Source: Thinopyrum elongatum (Eukaryota > Streptophyta > Magnoliopsida > Poales > Poaceae). Taken from it: 64,000 nucleotides of DNA. The stretch spans positions 429,025,108 to 429,089,107 of the forward strand of contig CM022303.1 of assembly GCA_011799875.1 (NCBI GenBank), in the 5' to 3' direction. This document shows, in pieces, positions 8,915-21,555 of this stretch. The stretch's first letter is position 1. Each line of letters opens with the position of its first letter. Position numbers and translations under genes: made by a program. The notes beneath the pieces were generated by a model that made no database searches, was not told the DNA's origin, and saw nothing but the letters and a program-made list of their open reading frames with translations.

Positions 8915-9960
8915 TATAAAAAAGGGGGTGAGGAGGAACGAAAGTGTCCATCCACGCACCTCTCCTCTTTCATTTATTGTTTTCTTCTTTATTATGTCGA
9001 GGGAGAGAGACCGGGGCCGGGCCCCGGACTCTAGCTCAGGGTCGATGATGCCGAATGCTCGTGTTGACGCTCGGGGAGTGAGTCTGGTCTGGGGCCGTAG
9101 GAGACGCGGCGGTCGAAGGTGTGGGCGCCGAACCGTCCACAGTGTGGGAGGCGTTACGCTTCTCCAAAATGGTGAAGCGCCTGCCTCCCCCACATGAGCC
9201 GGCCGCCTGGTGGGGAGTGCTTGTCCCGGCCGCAAGTCGCCTAGGCTCGTCATCACGACGGCGAGGCTCCTGGGGCTTCTGGTGCCTGTCTGGGGTGCAG
9301 TGCTCGGGATCCTTGGTGATCCCAGCACTGCTCCTTCAAGCGAAGTCGAGGTGAACGTTGAAGACGGCGGCGCCTTCCTGCCCTCCAAGGTGGGGAGCGG
9401 TGCTCCTCGCGCGCGTCGGACATCGCCGTCGCCTGCTATTTCTTCGGGGGAGGCAATGGGCCGAGGGGCCGGCGTCCTCCTGGAGCGGTGGTGATGAAGA
9501 AAGAATGAGGGAAGACAGAGAAGGCGGGTGGCAGGCCGTCAGGTCAGCGTACGATGGCACCGACGCCTTCGTCTCGTATTGCCAGCCCGCTGCCTCGTCT
9601 TTCCTCTCTTCCCCCCCCCCTCCCCGGCACCATCATCACCAGCCTCTTCAGGACGGTTGTCGGGGAGGAGGCCGCTCTCTTGGTGCCTTTGCCTCCTCCA
9701 GCATTCTTCCAGCTGAGCTCCGGCGGCTCTCCCCGCCGGGGCTTGTGCTGGGGCTTCTTGCTGGCCCTGGGGTGGTTACCAGGACACCGCCGAGCTGCTA
9801 CCTCCGTCCCTCTCCTTTGTAGCCTCACCACTCCCGATCTTGTCAGGCTGCGCCCGGCAAGCCCTGACGAGATCGGGCTGGCTTCTGCTCAGGCACTCCT
9901 TTTGCCCTCTTCACCTCCAACTGTAGTTCCTAGGAGGAGAGGGACAAGAAAGGGATTACG
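8915..9960 (+). pseudogene. Antisense gene remnant between pol and 3' LTR of element A
   Basis: On the strand opposite to pol there is a TATAAAAAAGG box at 8915, then a C/T-rich leader and an ATG at 8994. The reading starts MSRERDRGRAPDSSSGSMMP, runs 67 codons to 9197, and seems to continue in other frames to about 9960 as Arg/Pro/Ser-rich sequence. No domain recognised. The position, just inside the 3' LTR and reading inwards, is the same as that of the antisense gene of element D, and matches the antisense ORFs known from Tat-lineage elements. The frames are broken by indels, so it is probably not functional. Confidence 0.4.
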
Positions 9961-10724
9961 GGGCACTTATCTTTTTTAGTCTAAAATGTGTAGGCATTTG
10001 CCAAACTTTAGTCTAAATATTTAATCTTCTTTATCCATGTTTGTGTTCTGTAAGATCTGTACTTGCTTATCAGCATATTAATGAAAAAGACAAGCCTTGC
10101 TGGGTACTTGTGCATGGAACATGTCCATGCAGAGGTGAGATGCCTCTATACGTTTAAGTAAACAAGTTTCCTCCAGCAAGCTATCCTGTCGGTGCCTGTA
10201 GTTTGCTGCCGCAGGGCAAGGCCTGCCGGGCATAAAACTATAAAAAATTGACCAGCTCCTCGTTGAACCTTCTCCATCAAAGGCCACTGCGACCACCTTG
10301 ATCGAAGCAATGTTCGGGACAAAGGATGGGAGCACCTATGTTTCAAAGGTGACGAGGTTTTCATATGCACAAGTTTTCACTTTACAGAACATGTATGGAT
10401 AACAAGGAACTTATCTGTTTGGCTTGCTGGGGACTGCTATGTAGGCTTGTCTCCATTTCTTCTCTTCAGGACCAAGTCCGCGGCAAGAACCCTGTAGCGT
10501 AGTGCAGATGAAAACAGAGCTACATGCGACCTTATCTACATGAACATGCTATGCTCATGATATGCTCATGCATGCATGCAAGTTTTTTGTTGGGGCCCCA
10601 GCGCTTCATTTATTTATATGGTGCACATGGTCTGCGCCTGGCTTTGTAAAAGGGTTACATGCAACATCAGCAAGGCTTGTACAAAGGGGTGGCTGCCGGG
10701 CAGGGCCCGCCAGCCACGCCTTAC
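9961..10724. other. Non-coding 3' interior of element A
   Basis: Region between the end of pol and the antisense remnant. No ORF of substance. It contains short CATGCATGCATGC words near 10568 and scattered GCCGGGCA words shared with the LTR families A and D. Confidence 0.4.
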
Positions 10725-11389
10725 GGGTAGAACTGACGGAGATGCTCAATGTTCCATGAGTTTTGCAATTGAATGCCATCTCCAGTCTCCAGATGGACTG
10801 CGCCGGGTCTGGTGACTCATACTACCAAGTAAGGGCCTTCCCACTTCGGCGTCAACTTGTTTGCACCCTTGGCGGACTGAACACGCCTAAGGACAAGGTC
10901 GCCTTACTCAAAGCTCCGGGCATGAACCCTGCGGCTGTGATAGCGACACAGGGCTTGCTGGTAGCATGCAGCACGCATAGCAGCCCGAAGACGGTTCTCT
11001 TCAAGTAGCACAGCATCGTCACGCCGTTGCTATTCCTGTGCTACTTCATCGTAGGCAAGTACTCGAGGTGACCCATAGATGAGTCCCGTGGGGATCGCTG
11101 CTTCTGCCCCATAGACTAGGGAGAAGGGAGTCTGGCCGATAGGTCGATTTGGTCTTGTACAGAGGGACCAAAGAACCACCGGCAGCTCGTCGATCCATCT
11201 CCTGCCACATTTTTGTAGCCTATCAAATGTTCTTGTCTTGAGTCCTCGCAGCACTTCAGCGTTTGCCCTCTCAGCTTGTCTGTTGCTTCTGGGATGGGCA
11301 ACATAGGCAAATGAGACCTTGCTTCCGAGGGCATGAACGTACTGCATGAAGGCGCGACTTGTGAATTGGGTGCCATTGTCAGTGATGAC
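10725..11389 (-). pseudogene. Integrase C-terminal part of element A pol
   Basis: Continues the integrase core interrupted by element B. The minus strand reads ITDNGTQFTSRAFMQYVHAL (from about 11385), then HPRSNRQAERANAEVLRGLK with the Gln/Glu expected near the third catalytic position. Next come PFSLVYGAEAAIPTGLIYGS and, after a frameshift near 11030, the Tat-type C-terminal module with LVLRRVQSAKGANKLTPKWE to about 10725. It would splice the viral-type DNA copy into the host chromosome during retrotransposition. The N-terminal half is at 40774-41170. The ATGAC duplication of element B overlaps the break. Confidence 0.85.
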
Positions 11390-12894
11390 TGATACGGCCA
11401 TTTTGCATCATGCTTTCATATTGATATTTATTGCATTATGGTCTGTTATTACACGTTATATCACAATATTTATGCCTATTCTCTCTTATTTTATAAGGCT
11501 TACATGAAGAGGGAGAATGCTGGCAGCTGGAATTCTGGACTAGAAAAGGAGCAAATATTAGAGACCTATTCTGCAAAACCCGAAAATTCCTGAAACTTCA
11601 CGGAGAATATTTTTGGAGAATATAAAAATTATTGGGCGAAGAAAGCACCAGAGGAGGGCAACCAGCCATCCACAAGGATGGAGGGCGCGCCCTCCGGTCT
11701 TGTGGGCCCCCTGGCAGCCCCCCGACGCCCATCTTCTACTATATGGTGTGTTTTGACCTGGAAAAAATCAGAGCGAAGCTTTTGGGACAAAGCGTCGCCG
11801 TCTCGAGGCGGAACCTAGGCAGAACCAATCTAGGGCTCCGGCGGAGCTGTTCTGCCGGGGAAACATCCCTTCGTTAGGGGGAAATCATCGCCATCGTCAT
11901 CACCATCGATCCTCTCATCAAGAGGGGGTCAATCTCCATCAACATTTTCACCAGCACCATCTCCTCTCAAACCCTAGTTCATCTCTTGTATCCGATCTTT
12001 GTCTCAAAACCTCAGATTGGTACCTGTGGGTTGCTAGTAGTGTTGATTACTCCTTGTAGTTGATGCTAGTTGGTTTATTCGGTGGAAGATCGTATGTTCA
12101 GATCCTTAATGATAATTAATACTCCTCTGATTATGAACATGAATATGCTTTGTAAGTAGTGACATTTGTTCCAGAGGACATGGGAGAAGTCTTGTTATAA
12201 GTAATCATGTGAATTTGGTATTCATTCGATATTTTGATGAGATGTATGTTGTCTTTCCTCTAGTGGTTTTATGTGAACGTCGACTACATGACACTTCACC
12301 ATGATTTGGGCCTAGGGGAAGGCATTGGGAAGTAATAAGTAGATGATGGGTTGCTAGAGTGACAGAAGCTTAAACCCTAGTTTATGCGTTGCTTCATAAG
12401 GGGCTGGTATGGATCCATATGTTTCATGCTATGGTTAGATTTATCTCAATTCTTCTTTCGTAGTTGCGGATGCTTGCGAGAGGGGTTAATAATAAGTGGG
12501 AGGCTTGTCCAAGGAAGGGCAGCACCCAATCACTAGTCCACCCACATATCAAAATATCAAAGTAACGAACACGAATCATATGAGCATGATGAAAACTAAC
12601 TTGACAGTAATTCCCATGTGTCCTCGGGAGCGCTTTGCTTTATATAAGAGTTCGTCCAGGCTTGTCCTTTGCTACAAAAAGGATTGGGCCACCTTGCTGC
12701 ACCTTGTTTACTTTTGTTACTTGTTACCCATTACGAATTATCTTATCACACAACTATCTGCTGCCGATAATTTCAGTGCTTGCAGAGAATACCTTGCTGA
12801 AATGCGCTTGTCATTTCCTTCTGCTCCTCGTTGGGTTCGACACTCTTACTTATCGAAAGGACTATGATACATCCCCTATACTTGTGGGTCATCA
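11390..12894 (+). repeat. 5' LTR of element B (1505 bp)
   Basis: Starts TGATACGGCC and ends GGGTCATCA, aligned along its length with 39276-40768. The TATA box TTTATATAAGAG is near 12640. A hairpin with the 16-bp palindrome GGAGGGCGCGCCCTCC at 11680-11695 is flanked by CCACAAG/CTTGTGG arms (11670-11705). The internal sequence after 12894 (CTTTTCTGGTGCCATTGCCG) is in primer-binding-site position. Confidence 0.92.
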
Positions 12895-13000
12895 AGACTC
12901 TTTTCTGGTGCCATTGCCGGGGAGTGAAGCGCCTTTGGTAAGTGGAATTTGGTAAGGAAACATTTATATAGTGTGCTGAAATTTACTGTTACTTGTTACT

Positions 13001-13951
13001 ATGGAAAATAATCCTTTGAGGGGCTTGTTCAGGGTATCTTCACCTCGACCGGAAGAGCAAAGAGTTGCTCCTCAACCTACTGCACCTACTAAAAATATTT
13101 ATTATGAAATTCTTTTGGGCATGATAGAGAAACTGCTAGCTAACCCTTATGCAGGAGATGGAACATTACATCCCGATATGCACCTAATCTATGTGGATGA
13201 AGTTTGTGGATTATTTAAGCTTGTAGGTATGACCGAGGATGTTGTCGAGAAGAAGGTCTTCCCTTTATCTTTGAAGGGAAAGGCATTGACATGGTTTAGG
13301 CTATGCGATGATATTGGATCATGGAACTACAACCGATTGAAATTGGAATTTCATCAGAAGTTTTATCCTATGCATCTGGTTCATCGTGATCGGAATTATA
13401 TATATAATTTTTGGCCTCGTGAAGGAGAAAGTATCGCTCAAGCTTGGGGGAGGCTTAAGTCAATGTTATATTCATGCCCTAATCATGAGCTCTCAAGATA
13501 AATTATTATTCAAAAAATTTATGCTCGGCTTTCTCGTAATGATCGATCCATGCTCGATACTTCTTGTACTGGTTCATTTATGAAGAAGACTATTGAATTT
13601 AGATGGGATTTATTGGAAAGAATTAAACACAACTCTGAAGATTGGGAACTCGGCGAAGGTAAGGAGTCAGGTATAAACCTTAAGTTTGATTGTGTTAAAT
13701 CTTTTATGGATACCGATGCCTTTCGTGATTTTAGTAATAAATATGGACTTGACTCTGAGATAGTAGCTTCTTTTTGTGAATCATTTGCTACTCATGTTGA
13801 TCTCCCTAAGGAGAAGTGGTTTAAATATCATCCTCCCATCAAAGTGAAAGTAGTAGAACCTATTAAGTTGAAGAAGAAACTATTACTTACAATGTTGATC
13901 CTATTGTTCCTACTGCTTATATTGAGAAACCACCCTTTCCTGTTAGAATAA
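13001..13951 (+). pseudogene. gag of element B
   Basis: Starts MENNPLRGLFRVSSPRPEEQ at the first ATG after the LTR. The central retrotransposon gag motif is visible (VFPLSLKGKALTWFRLC, then FHQKFYPMHLVHRDRN and RLKSMLYSCPNH). A stop at 13499 is followed in the same frame by KIYARLSRNDRSMLDTSCTG, showing a nonsense mutation in a once continuous frame. A frameshift near 13875 moves into the frame of the protease. gag would form the virus-like particle that packages the element's RNA. Confidence 0.85.
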
Positions 13952-13974
13952 AGGATCATGCTAAAGCTTCAACT

Positions 13975-16277
13975 GTGGTTCGTAAGAGTTATACTAGAAC
14001 ACCTACACCCCCTGAGCAAATTAAAGTTGAACCTAGTATTGCTATGGTTAAAGATCTCTTGGTCGGTAATATTGATGGGCATGTTATTTATTTTTGTGAT
14101 GAAGCTGCTAGGATTGCAAAACCCGATACTAAAGATAAACATAGACCTGTTGTTGGCATGCCTGTTGTTTCCGTTAAAATAGGAGATCATTGTTATCATG
14201 GCTTATGTGATGTGGTTGCTAGTGTGAGTGCAATACCTTATACCTTATACCAAGAAATTATGAATGATATTGCACCTGCTGAGATAGAAGATATTGATGT
14301 TACTATTAAGCTTGCCAATAGAGATACTATATCACCAATTAGGATTGTTAGAGATGTTGAAGTCTTGTGTGGGAAAATAAAATACCCTACTGATTTTCTT
14401 GTTCTTGCTTCCCCACAAGATGATTTTTGTCCCATTATATTTGGTAGACCTTTCTTGAATACTGTTAATGCTACGATAGACTGTGAGAAAGATATTGTTA
14501 CTGTCGGTTTAAGGGATATGTCTCATGATTTTAATTTCTCTAAATTTTGTAGACAACCCCATGATAAAGAATTGCCTAGTAAGGATGAAATTATTGGTCT
14601 TGCTTCTATTACCGTGCCTCCTACTGATCCTTTAGAACAATATTTGCTAGACCATGAAAATGATATGTTTATGAATGAAAGAAGGGAAATAGATGAAATA
14701 TTCTTTAATCAAGGGCCTGTTTTGAAACACAATTTGCCTGTAGAAATCCTTGGGGATCCACCTCCACCCAAGGGTGATCCCGTATTTGAGCTTAAACAAT
14801 TGCCTGATACTTTGAAATATGCTTATCTTGATGAAAAGAAGATATATCATGTTATTATTAGTGCTAACCTTTCAGAGCATGAAGAAAAGAAGCTATTGAA
14901 AACTCTAAAGAAGCACCATGCTGCTATTGGATATACTCTTGATGATCTTAAGGGCATTAGTCCCACTCTATGTCAGCACAAAATTAATTTGGAACCCGAT
15001 GCTAAACCAGTTGTTGACCACCAACGAAGGTTAAATCCTAAAATGAAAGAAGTGGTAAGAAATGAAATACTAAAGCTTTTGGAGGCAGGTCTAATTTATC
15101 CTATTTCTGATAGTAGATGGGTAATTCCCGTTCTTGTGTCCCTAAGAAGGGAGGTATTACTGTTGTTCCTAATGATAAGAATGAATTGATCCCACAAAGA
15201 ATTGTTACAGGTTATAGAATGGTAATTGATTTTCGCAAATTAGGTAAAGCTACTAGAAAAGATCATTACCCTCTACCGTTTTATTGATCAAATGCTAGAA
15301 AGACTATCCAAACATACACATTTTTGCTTTCTAGATGGTTATTCTGGTTTTTCTCAAATACCTGTGTCAAAAGATGATCAGGAAAATACCACTTTTACTT
15401 GCCCTTTCGGTACCTTTGCTTATAGACGTATGCCTTTTGGTTTATGCAATGCACCTGCTACCTTTCAAAGATGTATGACTGCTATATTCTCTGACTTTTG
15501 TGAAAAGATTGTTGAGGTTTTCATGGATGATTTCTCCGTTTACGGAACTTCTTTTGATGATTGCTTAAGCAACCTTGATCGCGTATTTCAGAGATGTGAA
15601 GAAACTAATCTTGTCTTGAATTGGGAGAAGTGCTACTTTATGGTTAATGAAGGTATTGTCTTTGGGCATAAAATTTCTGAAAGAGGTATTGAAGTTGATA
15701 AAGCTAAAGTAGATGCTATTGAAAAGATGTCGTGTCCTAAAGATATCAAAGGTATAAGAAGTTTCCTCGGTCATGCTGGTTTCTATAGGAGGTTTATTAA
15801 AGACTTCTCTAAAATTTCTAGGCCTCTCACTAATCTCTTGCAAAAAGATGTTCCTTTTGTTTTTGATGATAATTGTGTAGAAGCATTTGAAATACTTAAG
15901 AAAGCCTTGATTTCTGCACCAATTGTTCAACCGCCTGATTGGAATTTACCCTTTGAAATTATGTGTGATGCTAGTGATTATGCTGTTGGTGCTATCCTAG
16001 GGCAAAGAGTTGATAAGAAATTGAATGTTATTCATTATGCTAGTAAAACTCTAGACAGTACCCAGTGAAATTATGCTACTACTAAAAAGGAATATTTAGC
16101 AGTTGTTTTTGCTTGTGATATGTTTAGATCTTATATTGTTGATTCCAAAGTAACTGTTCACACTGATCATGCTGCTATTAAATATCTTATGGAAAAGAAA
16201 GATGCTAAACCTAGACTTATTAGATGGGTTCTCTTGCTGCAAGAATTTGATTTGCATGTTATTGATAGAAAGGGAGC
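13975..16277 (+). pseudogene. pol of element B: protease, reverse transcriptase, RNase H
   Basis: The protease region at about 14160-14460 reads GDHCYHGLCDVVASVSAIPY, where the usual D-x-G-A is D-V-V-A, so it is probably inactive. FGRPFLNT closes the domain. The reverse transcriptase starts near 15000 (LLEAGLIYPISDSRWV), has a frame change between 15130 and 15290, and then FLDGYSGFSQIPV, RMPFGLCNAPATFQR and the catalytic VEVFMDDFSVYG at about 15516-15550. A stop at 16066 precedes the RNase H continuation ([31 protein letters not shown]). The frame is cut at IDRKGA by element C and resumes at 35570 with [13 protein letters not shown]. Confidence 0.88.
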
Positions 16278-19200
16278 TGTGACACCCCGATCCGCATGGA
16301 GCAGGGGGCCTTCGCACATCAGCCCAGGATAACACCTGACACACGACAGATCCATGATACAGCATTCTAGGTACAAGAATATTCATCAAATACATGTATA
16401 AAGGATTACATCATTGATGAATACAATCATCTGGCATAGCTCTAAGGCTATCTAAATGGCGGCCAAAGTCCTGGTTTGGCAACATGTCGACTCTGGCTGG
16501 GCTCCACAACTCACAGGACTGGCAAGGTTACGGCCTAGCGCGACCAAACAAGCAAACAATCTAGGCACGACCTACAAACTGGCATGACACGCCAGGTCAG
16601 TACATTGAATGTACTTGCAAGACAACCAAATATATAGCATCCAAACAAAGAGATGACAAAGCAAGAACCAAGCGCATGCAACAACCTATCTCATAACAGA
16701 AACAAAGCATGGCATGATACTAACTAGAGACATAGATCAAACTAAGCATCAACATCATAGCATCTACTTAGCATGGCAATAACATGGCATATCAAAACAT
16801 ACTTCTAGCATGGCAATAGCAAAACATGGCATAGCACCTCAAAACATGGCATAGCATAGCATATCAAAACATGGCATAATCTAGCATTTCAATCAAAGCA
16901 TGGCATGGCATCATGAAACTATGCTGAAAATAAACTACCAGTTACCTCCCGTGAAGACATACTATATTAATTTATGCAACAACCTCTTACTCTGCCACGG
17001 CTCCTTGGAGCAAACTCATGACTCATCGAGATCTCATCTCGTGATCATATCAAAACATCACCGTGACTTCTCATGACTATCTCAAAGTCCAAGTCACCAC
17101 ATTCTTTATCGCACATTAGTTATTTCAGATTTATCCTCCATTTTGACCAAGACCCGATAGTGTGACCTACTACGAACTGTGCCCATGACCGAGGACGCGG
17201 CTATCGATAGATTTAACACACACTCTGCAGAGGTTAGTACACTGTACCCACACCACGGAACCCATGGCCTCGCACTCCCATTCGGGTGGACCAACGGTGT
17301 TCCGACAAAACCGATCTATTGCCCATGACACTCTCCCGACCACTCCGACCAACTCCCCTCTGGGCTAAGTCATGGGTGGCCCCGTGTCTACCAAAGACTC
17401 CCAACGGCCACCATTGTGGCAAAACAATAAACGGTCCCAAACGGGGACATGTGCACATAACCACACTTGGGCTCACAAGGCTTATGTCGTCCTACCCGGC
17501 CAAGGTAGCGCTCGCGCATAACCTTCCCTCGTTGGAGGCACCGGCGAGAGGCATGACAATAGACCCAGTTAGGACCTTCCCATAAAAGGCAAATGTGGCT
17601 GCACTTGAGAAGCTCGATTTGGTGGCACTATGACTCGATCCCATCGATGACGGAGGAGGTTTGTTATTTAGTCATATTATTATCTTCTCCATCATCATCA
17701 ACATTATGAGCATTTTAACATGAATGCAACAATGAGCATGCAGCATACAAAGGCATTAACCAAAATACCAAGCTTCTCAAGTGAACAACTATAGCATATG
17801 GGACAAGGTGAAACAAAGCACTATCATATCAACAATGCAACAGAACCATCACAGCATCGATACTACTGGCATGAAACTAGATCAAAACAGAGGCATGACA
17901 TTATCAACAACAATATCCGAGCTAGCATGGCAGAAGATATCATGAAAGCACAAGCATGACATGGCAAGCAATACAACATATACCACAACTGAACTAACGG
18001 CAGACGAAACAGATAAGAAACTACTGCAACTACGCACACACAAGGTGCAAGCAAAGTCAACATGCAAGTTCGGGGCTCATGATAAGAGGTTGGCTTGCCT
18101 GGGGGTCAAGGAATACTCCAGGAATGAATGCGATCACCTCGCGGAAAATTTACCGTTGAACGGTTCTCTCTCAGAGGGGCTGGATTAGGGCAAGGGCAAA
18201 ATGGGCATTTTCATAATGTGCAAACATCAAGAAAATAATCCCGTCAGAAAGAGCTCGATGAACAGAGAACGTGAGAGCTGGAATCACCTCAATCGGAGTC
18301 ACGGTTGCAAAGTTATGGCCGTTCACTTTTTAGGCAGAAAAGGGGCTAAACAGTGAACGTTCACAATATAACCTCTTCGGTGGGCGGGGCTGAAAACAGA
18401 AAGCGCAAACTTCAGAATACGTTTTCGGTAAAGAGGAAGTGTATTTCAGGCAATATGCCTTCAGAGTACAGAAAACGCAAAGAGGCCGAGGCGCCTCCAC
18501 TTATCTGACGTGGCGCTCCTCCTCTCGCCGACAGGTGGGGTCGCGTGGAGTGGGGCCCGCACGACTGGTCTTCTTCTTCTTCCCACGCGGAGTGCACCTG
18601 GCTGAGGGAGGCGGCCACCTTGACATTGACTGCCAGCGATTCCGGCCACGGCAGGGGGCGTGCGACCTACCGATCTTCTCAGGGGAGCGAGGCGCATCGA
18701 GCGGTGGTGGTTTCTGCCGCCGAAGAGCTCTGTAGAGGAAACAGTCGAGCTCGCAGCGGGGAGGGGCTGCGGTCGCCGGGGAACAAGGAGCTACGGTGGG
18801 GCGAAAGAAGAGGTCGAGGCCACGGGGAGATTCGCCGGAGTCAGGGGAATGCAGTGGTGGTGCACGAATGGTGAACAGCGCTCGGGATCACCGGAATCGG
18901 GCAGTTCCCGAGGCTGCGGCCATGGCGATGGGGAGGGTCGGGGAGAGACTCCGGGAATGGATGGGCTGCTCGGGGAGGCGTGGAGAGAGGTGGAGGAGCT
19001 GCTGATGGTCTCCAAATGGTCTCGGGTGGGCTATATATAGCCGGGGCGAAGATGCCGAGCCGAGCTCCGCTGTCTGACTCGGGCCGAGGCTCTGCCGGCC
19101 GCAGAGGTCACGGGGAGGCACGGGAAGACGACGAGCGGGAAGCGGATGAGCCACAGACGGTCATGGAGATGAGCAAAGCTCGAGGACACAAGGAGGAAGA

Positions 19201-21026
19201 GGACACCGAGGTGGAAGACTACGGCGCTCACGGGCAGGCACTGTGCGACGATGACGACGGCACTCCGAGGAAGAAAATGAAGGGGGAAAGAGATCTAGGG
19301 GGAAGAGGACGTCGAGGGGACGTGGTTGGACATGTTTGGACGAACCAGAACTGGCCGGAGCAGGGCTGCCGATGAGAACAGTGCACAGACCACCGATTTG
19401 GCCTGCTACACCCGTGGTCACCACCGACAAGGCGCGCTCTGGACTCCATCAAGATGCCAGCTCATGTCTAGAGTGAAGTCCTTCCAAGATGGGTCAAAAC
19501 CACGGTAATGAGCCGTGCAGAGGCAGAGGGAGAAGAGAGAAACAAGCTTCACAAGTTTGCTGTAGCAAACTTGACCACACTTTTGTGATTAACTTAGTGA
19601 GGTTAAGAGAGAAGCTTGATGTCAGGGAGGTTTAGGGTAGCAAGGACTACAGTCCTGCAAATTTTGAGCTGGTTTGGACAAGTGTTTAGCATAGTTGCTG
19701 TGCAATAGCCAACTCTGGTCCAGAAACCAAATGATGAAGAAGCACTCACTAGGAGTGTTGGATTGGGCTAAAACTTGGCAAAGCTTAATGATTTGGACAG
19801 ATAATGATGCTGTCGAAATTTCATACCAAATGGACTTGCCAAAATGGTACTTCCTTCATAGCTATCTTCTGTGCCCAGAAACTAGAGAAAAATCCTGAGG
19901 GAAAATGGCTAGATGAAATGAGCCAAAATGTTGTGGAGATAGGTTATGTGGATATGAGAAGGCTTAGGAAAATTTTCAGCTATAATGGAGCAAGATAAAA
20001 TATACTTGCTTCACAAACTGAAAATTTGGACAGAAACAAAGAATTGATCCTGGGCTCACATAGATCAATGCAATGAGCTGAATTTTGGTGGAGACTAATG
20101 ATTTGGGATATGTGAGAAGCTGGTAAAGTTTCATCCCATTTGGACGATCTATGAAGGTACTTCCTTCACAAAGTTGCAATCTGGTCAGAAACTTTGGAAA
20201 ATTACACAGTGATATTGGATGAAGGGATTGAGCTGATTTTTGGAATCCAGAGGTGATTTATCAACATTAACCAGCCTGCAAAATTTCAGCTCAAATGGAT
20301 TTAGGAATCAAGCACCTCCTTTGCAAAATTTCAGACAAGGCAGAAACTTGCATTGGATCATGTGCAAAAATTTTGAACTGTGGAACATGAGATTTGGATG
20401 GAACTAATGAAGATATAGCAAGGACAAGATCCACAAATTATTTCAGAATTTTTCTTGCAATAAAAATTGTAGTTCCTTTAGAAAGTGGCAGAAATGGAAT
20501 ATTGGCTTAAAATAGGAAAAGGCAGTTTTCCTTATTTAATTATGGCCAATATTTTTGCCAGAGCTTGGATTAGGACTAAATATCATCTCCACAAATTTTC
20601 ATGAATTTTGGAGAAGGCTAGCTATGCCTTTGGATTTTATTCCTCAGAAAGACAAGAAAAGGAATAAATCACAAATGACAAATATTGCATAGGGCTTAGC
20701 AATATTTTTGCATGTCCAAGGTTTAGAAAGGTAGGAGGGTCTCTGGGAACAATTGGGAAGATCAACAGATTAAGGAAAATGATGTCTCCTTTGTATTCAC
20801 AAAGGGCATATCCAAATTCCAAATTTTGGAATTAGGGTTTTGAGAGGGTTTGAGATGATGCAAATGAGATCTTGCCCACTAACAAAGACATGAGCAAGGT
20901 TTGAAAGGTTGGAAATGACAAGAATTATCAGAGTCATCCAGCAAACTTAGGAGAAAGATTGGGAAAATGATTGCCAAGAAGGAATAACAGCACAAAAATT
21001 GATAACCCAATTTTGGGGCTGTTACA
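16278..21026 (-). repeat. 3' LTR of element C (4749 bp)
   Basis: Pairs with 30818-35564. Over the first ~103 bases at the low-coordinate end I count 8 substitutions, mostly transitions. A core-promoter-like CTATATATAG at 19031-19040 is followed, on the minus strand, by a C/T-rich leader. Other parts contain a CATGGCA-rich stretch (16700-16920) and long AT-rich DNA (19550-21000). ORFs inside are short and not shared intact between the two LTRs. Confidence 0.9.
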
Positions 21027-21045
21027 AACCTTCCCCCCTTAAAAG
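21027..21045 (-). other. Polypurine tract of element C
   Basis: The minus strand reads CTTTTAAGGGGGGAAGGTT immediately before TGTAACAGCC of the LTR. It is preceded by GAGGACGAGATT, a context common upstream of polypurine tracts in grass gypsy elements. Confidence 0.85.
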
Positions 21046-21555
21046 AATCTCGTCCTCAAGATTCCTAGGGTTACAGCAAAGATGAAATGATAGCCACTCC
21101 GGGGAAAAACCTCTGGGTTAATTTTTAACCCTTTGGTCAGATTCAAACAAGTTGGGGGCACCGATAATTGGTACACCCAGGGAGGGATATGGGCAGACAA
21201 GGTTATTTCCACGGCTAGGGGCACTCGAGATCAAACTCTCGAAAAATGCTGGATGCACCCCAATGAATAGTGGTTTAACCTGCTGACACGTGGGTCCAAG
21301 GCCCACTGGCGGCCTCCTTCTTCTACCTCCAGCTTGCTGCTTCTCCTTCGCTGCTGCTCCGTGTGCGGCTTGGTGCAGCGCGCATCAAGCTCCTAGGGAG
21401 ATGAGGACCCTAGTGCCGCCTTGCGCGGCATGCACGGTGCCGGTGCAGAGAGCACTCACGTCGTGTGCCAACACCTTGTCAGCACTTCTCGCGGATTCGC
21501 CTCCTAGACGCCGGTGATCAGGCGACGAGCAGTTCTCCTGGACCTCGCTCACCAT
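21046..21555. other. Interior of element C left of the D insertion
   Basis: About 0.5 kb without a supported gene. The bases 21290-21550 are GC-rich and joined, before D inserted, directly to the promoter at 28448. The first three bases of the pre-insertion duplicated site (ACC) match on both sides of D. Confidence 0.5.

Noticed and set aside
18412..19452. Many overlapping ORFs on both strands in the GC-rich part of the element C LTRs
   Set aside because: They overlap in all frames, are Ser/Arg/Gly-rich, and differ in length between the two LTRs; typical of non-coding GC-rich LTR DNA.
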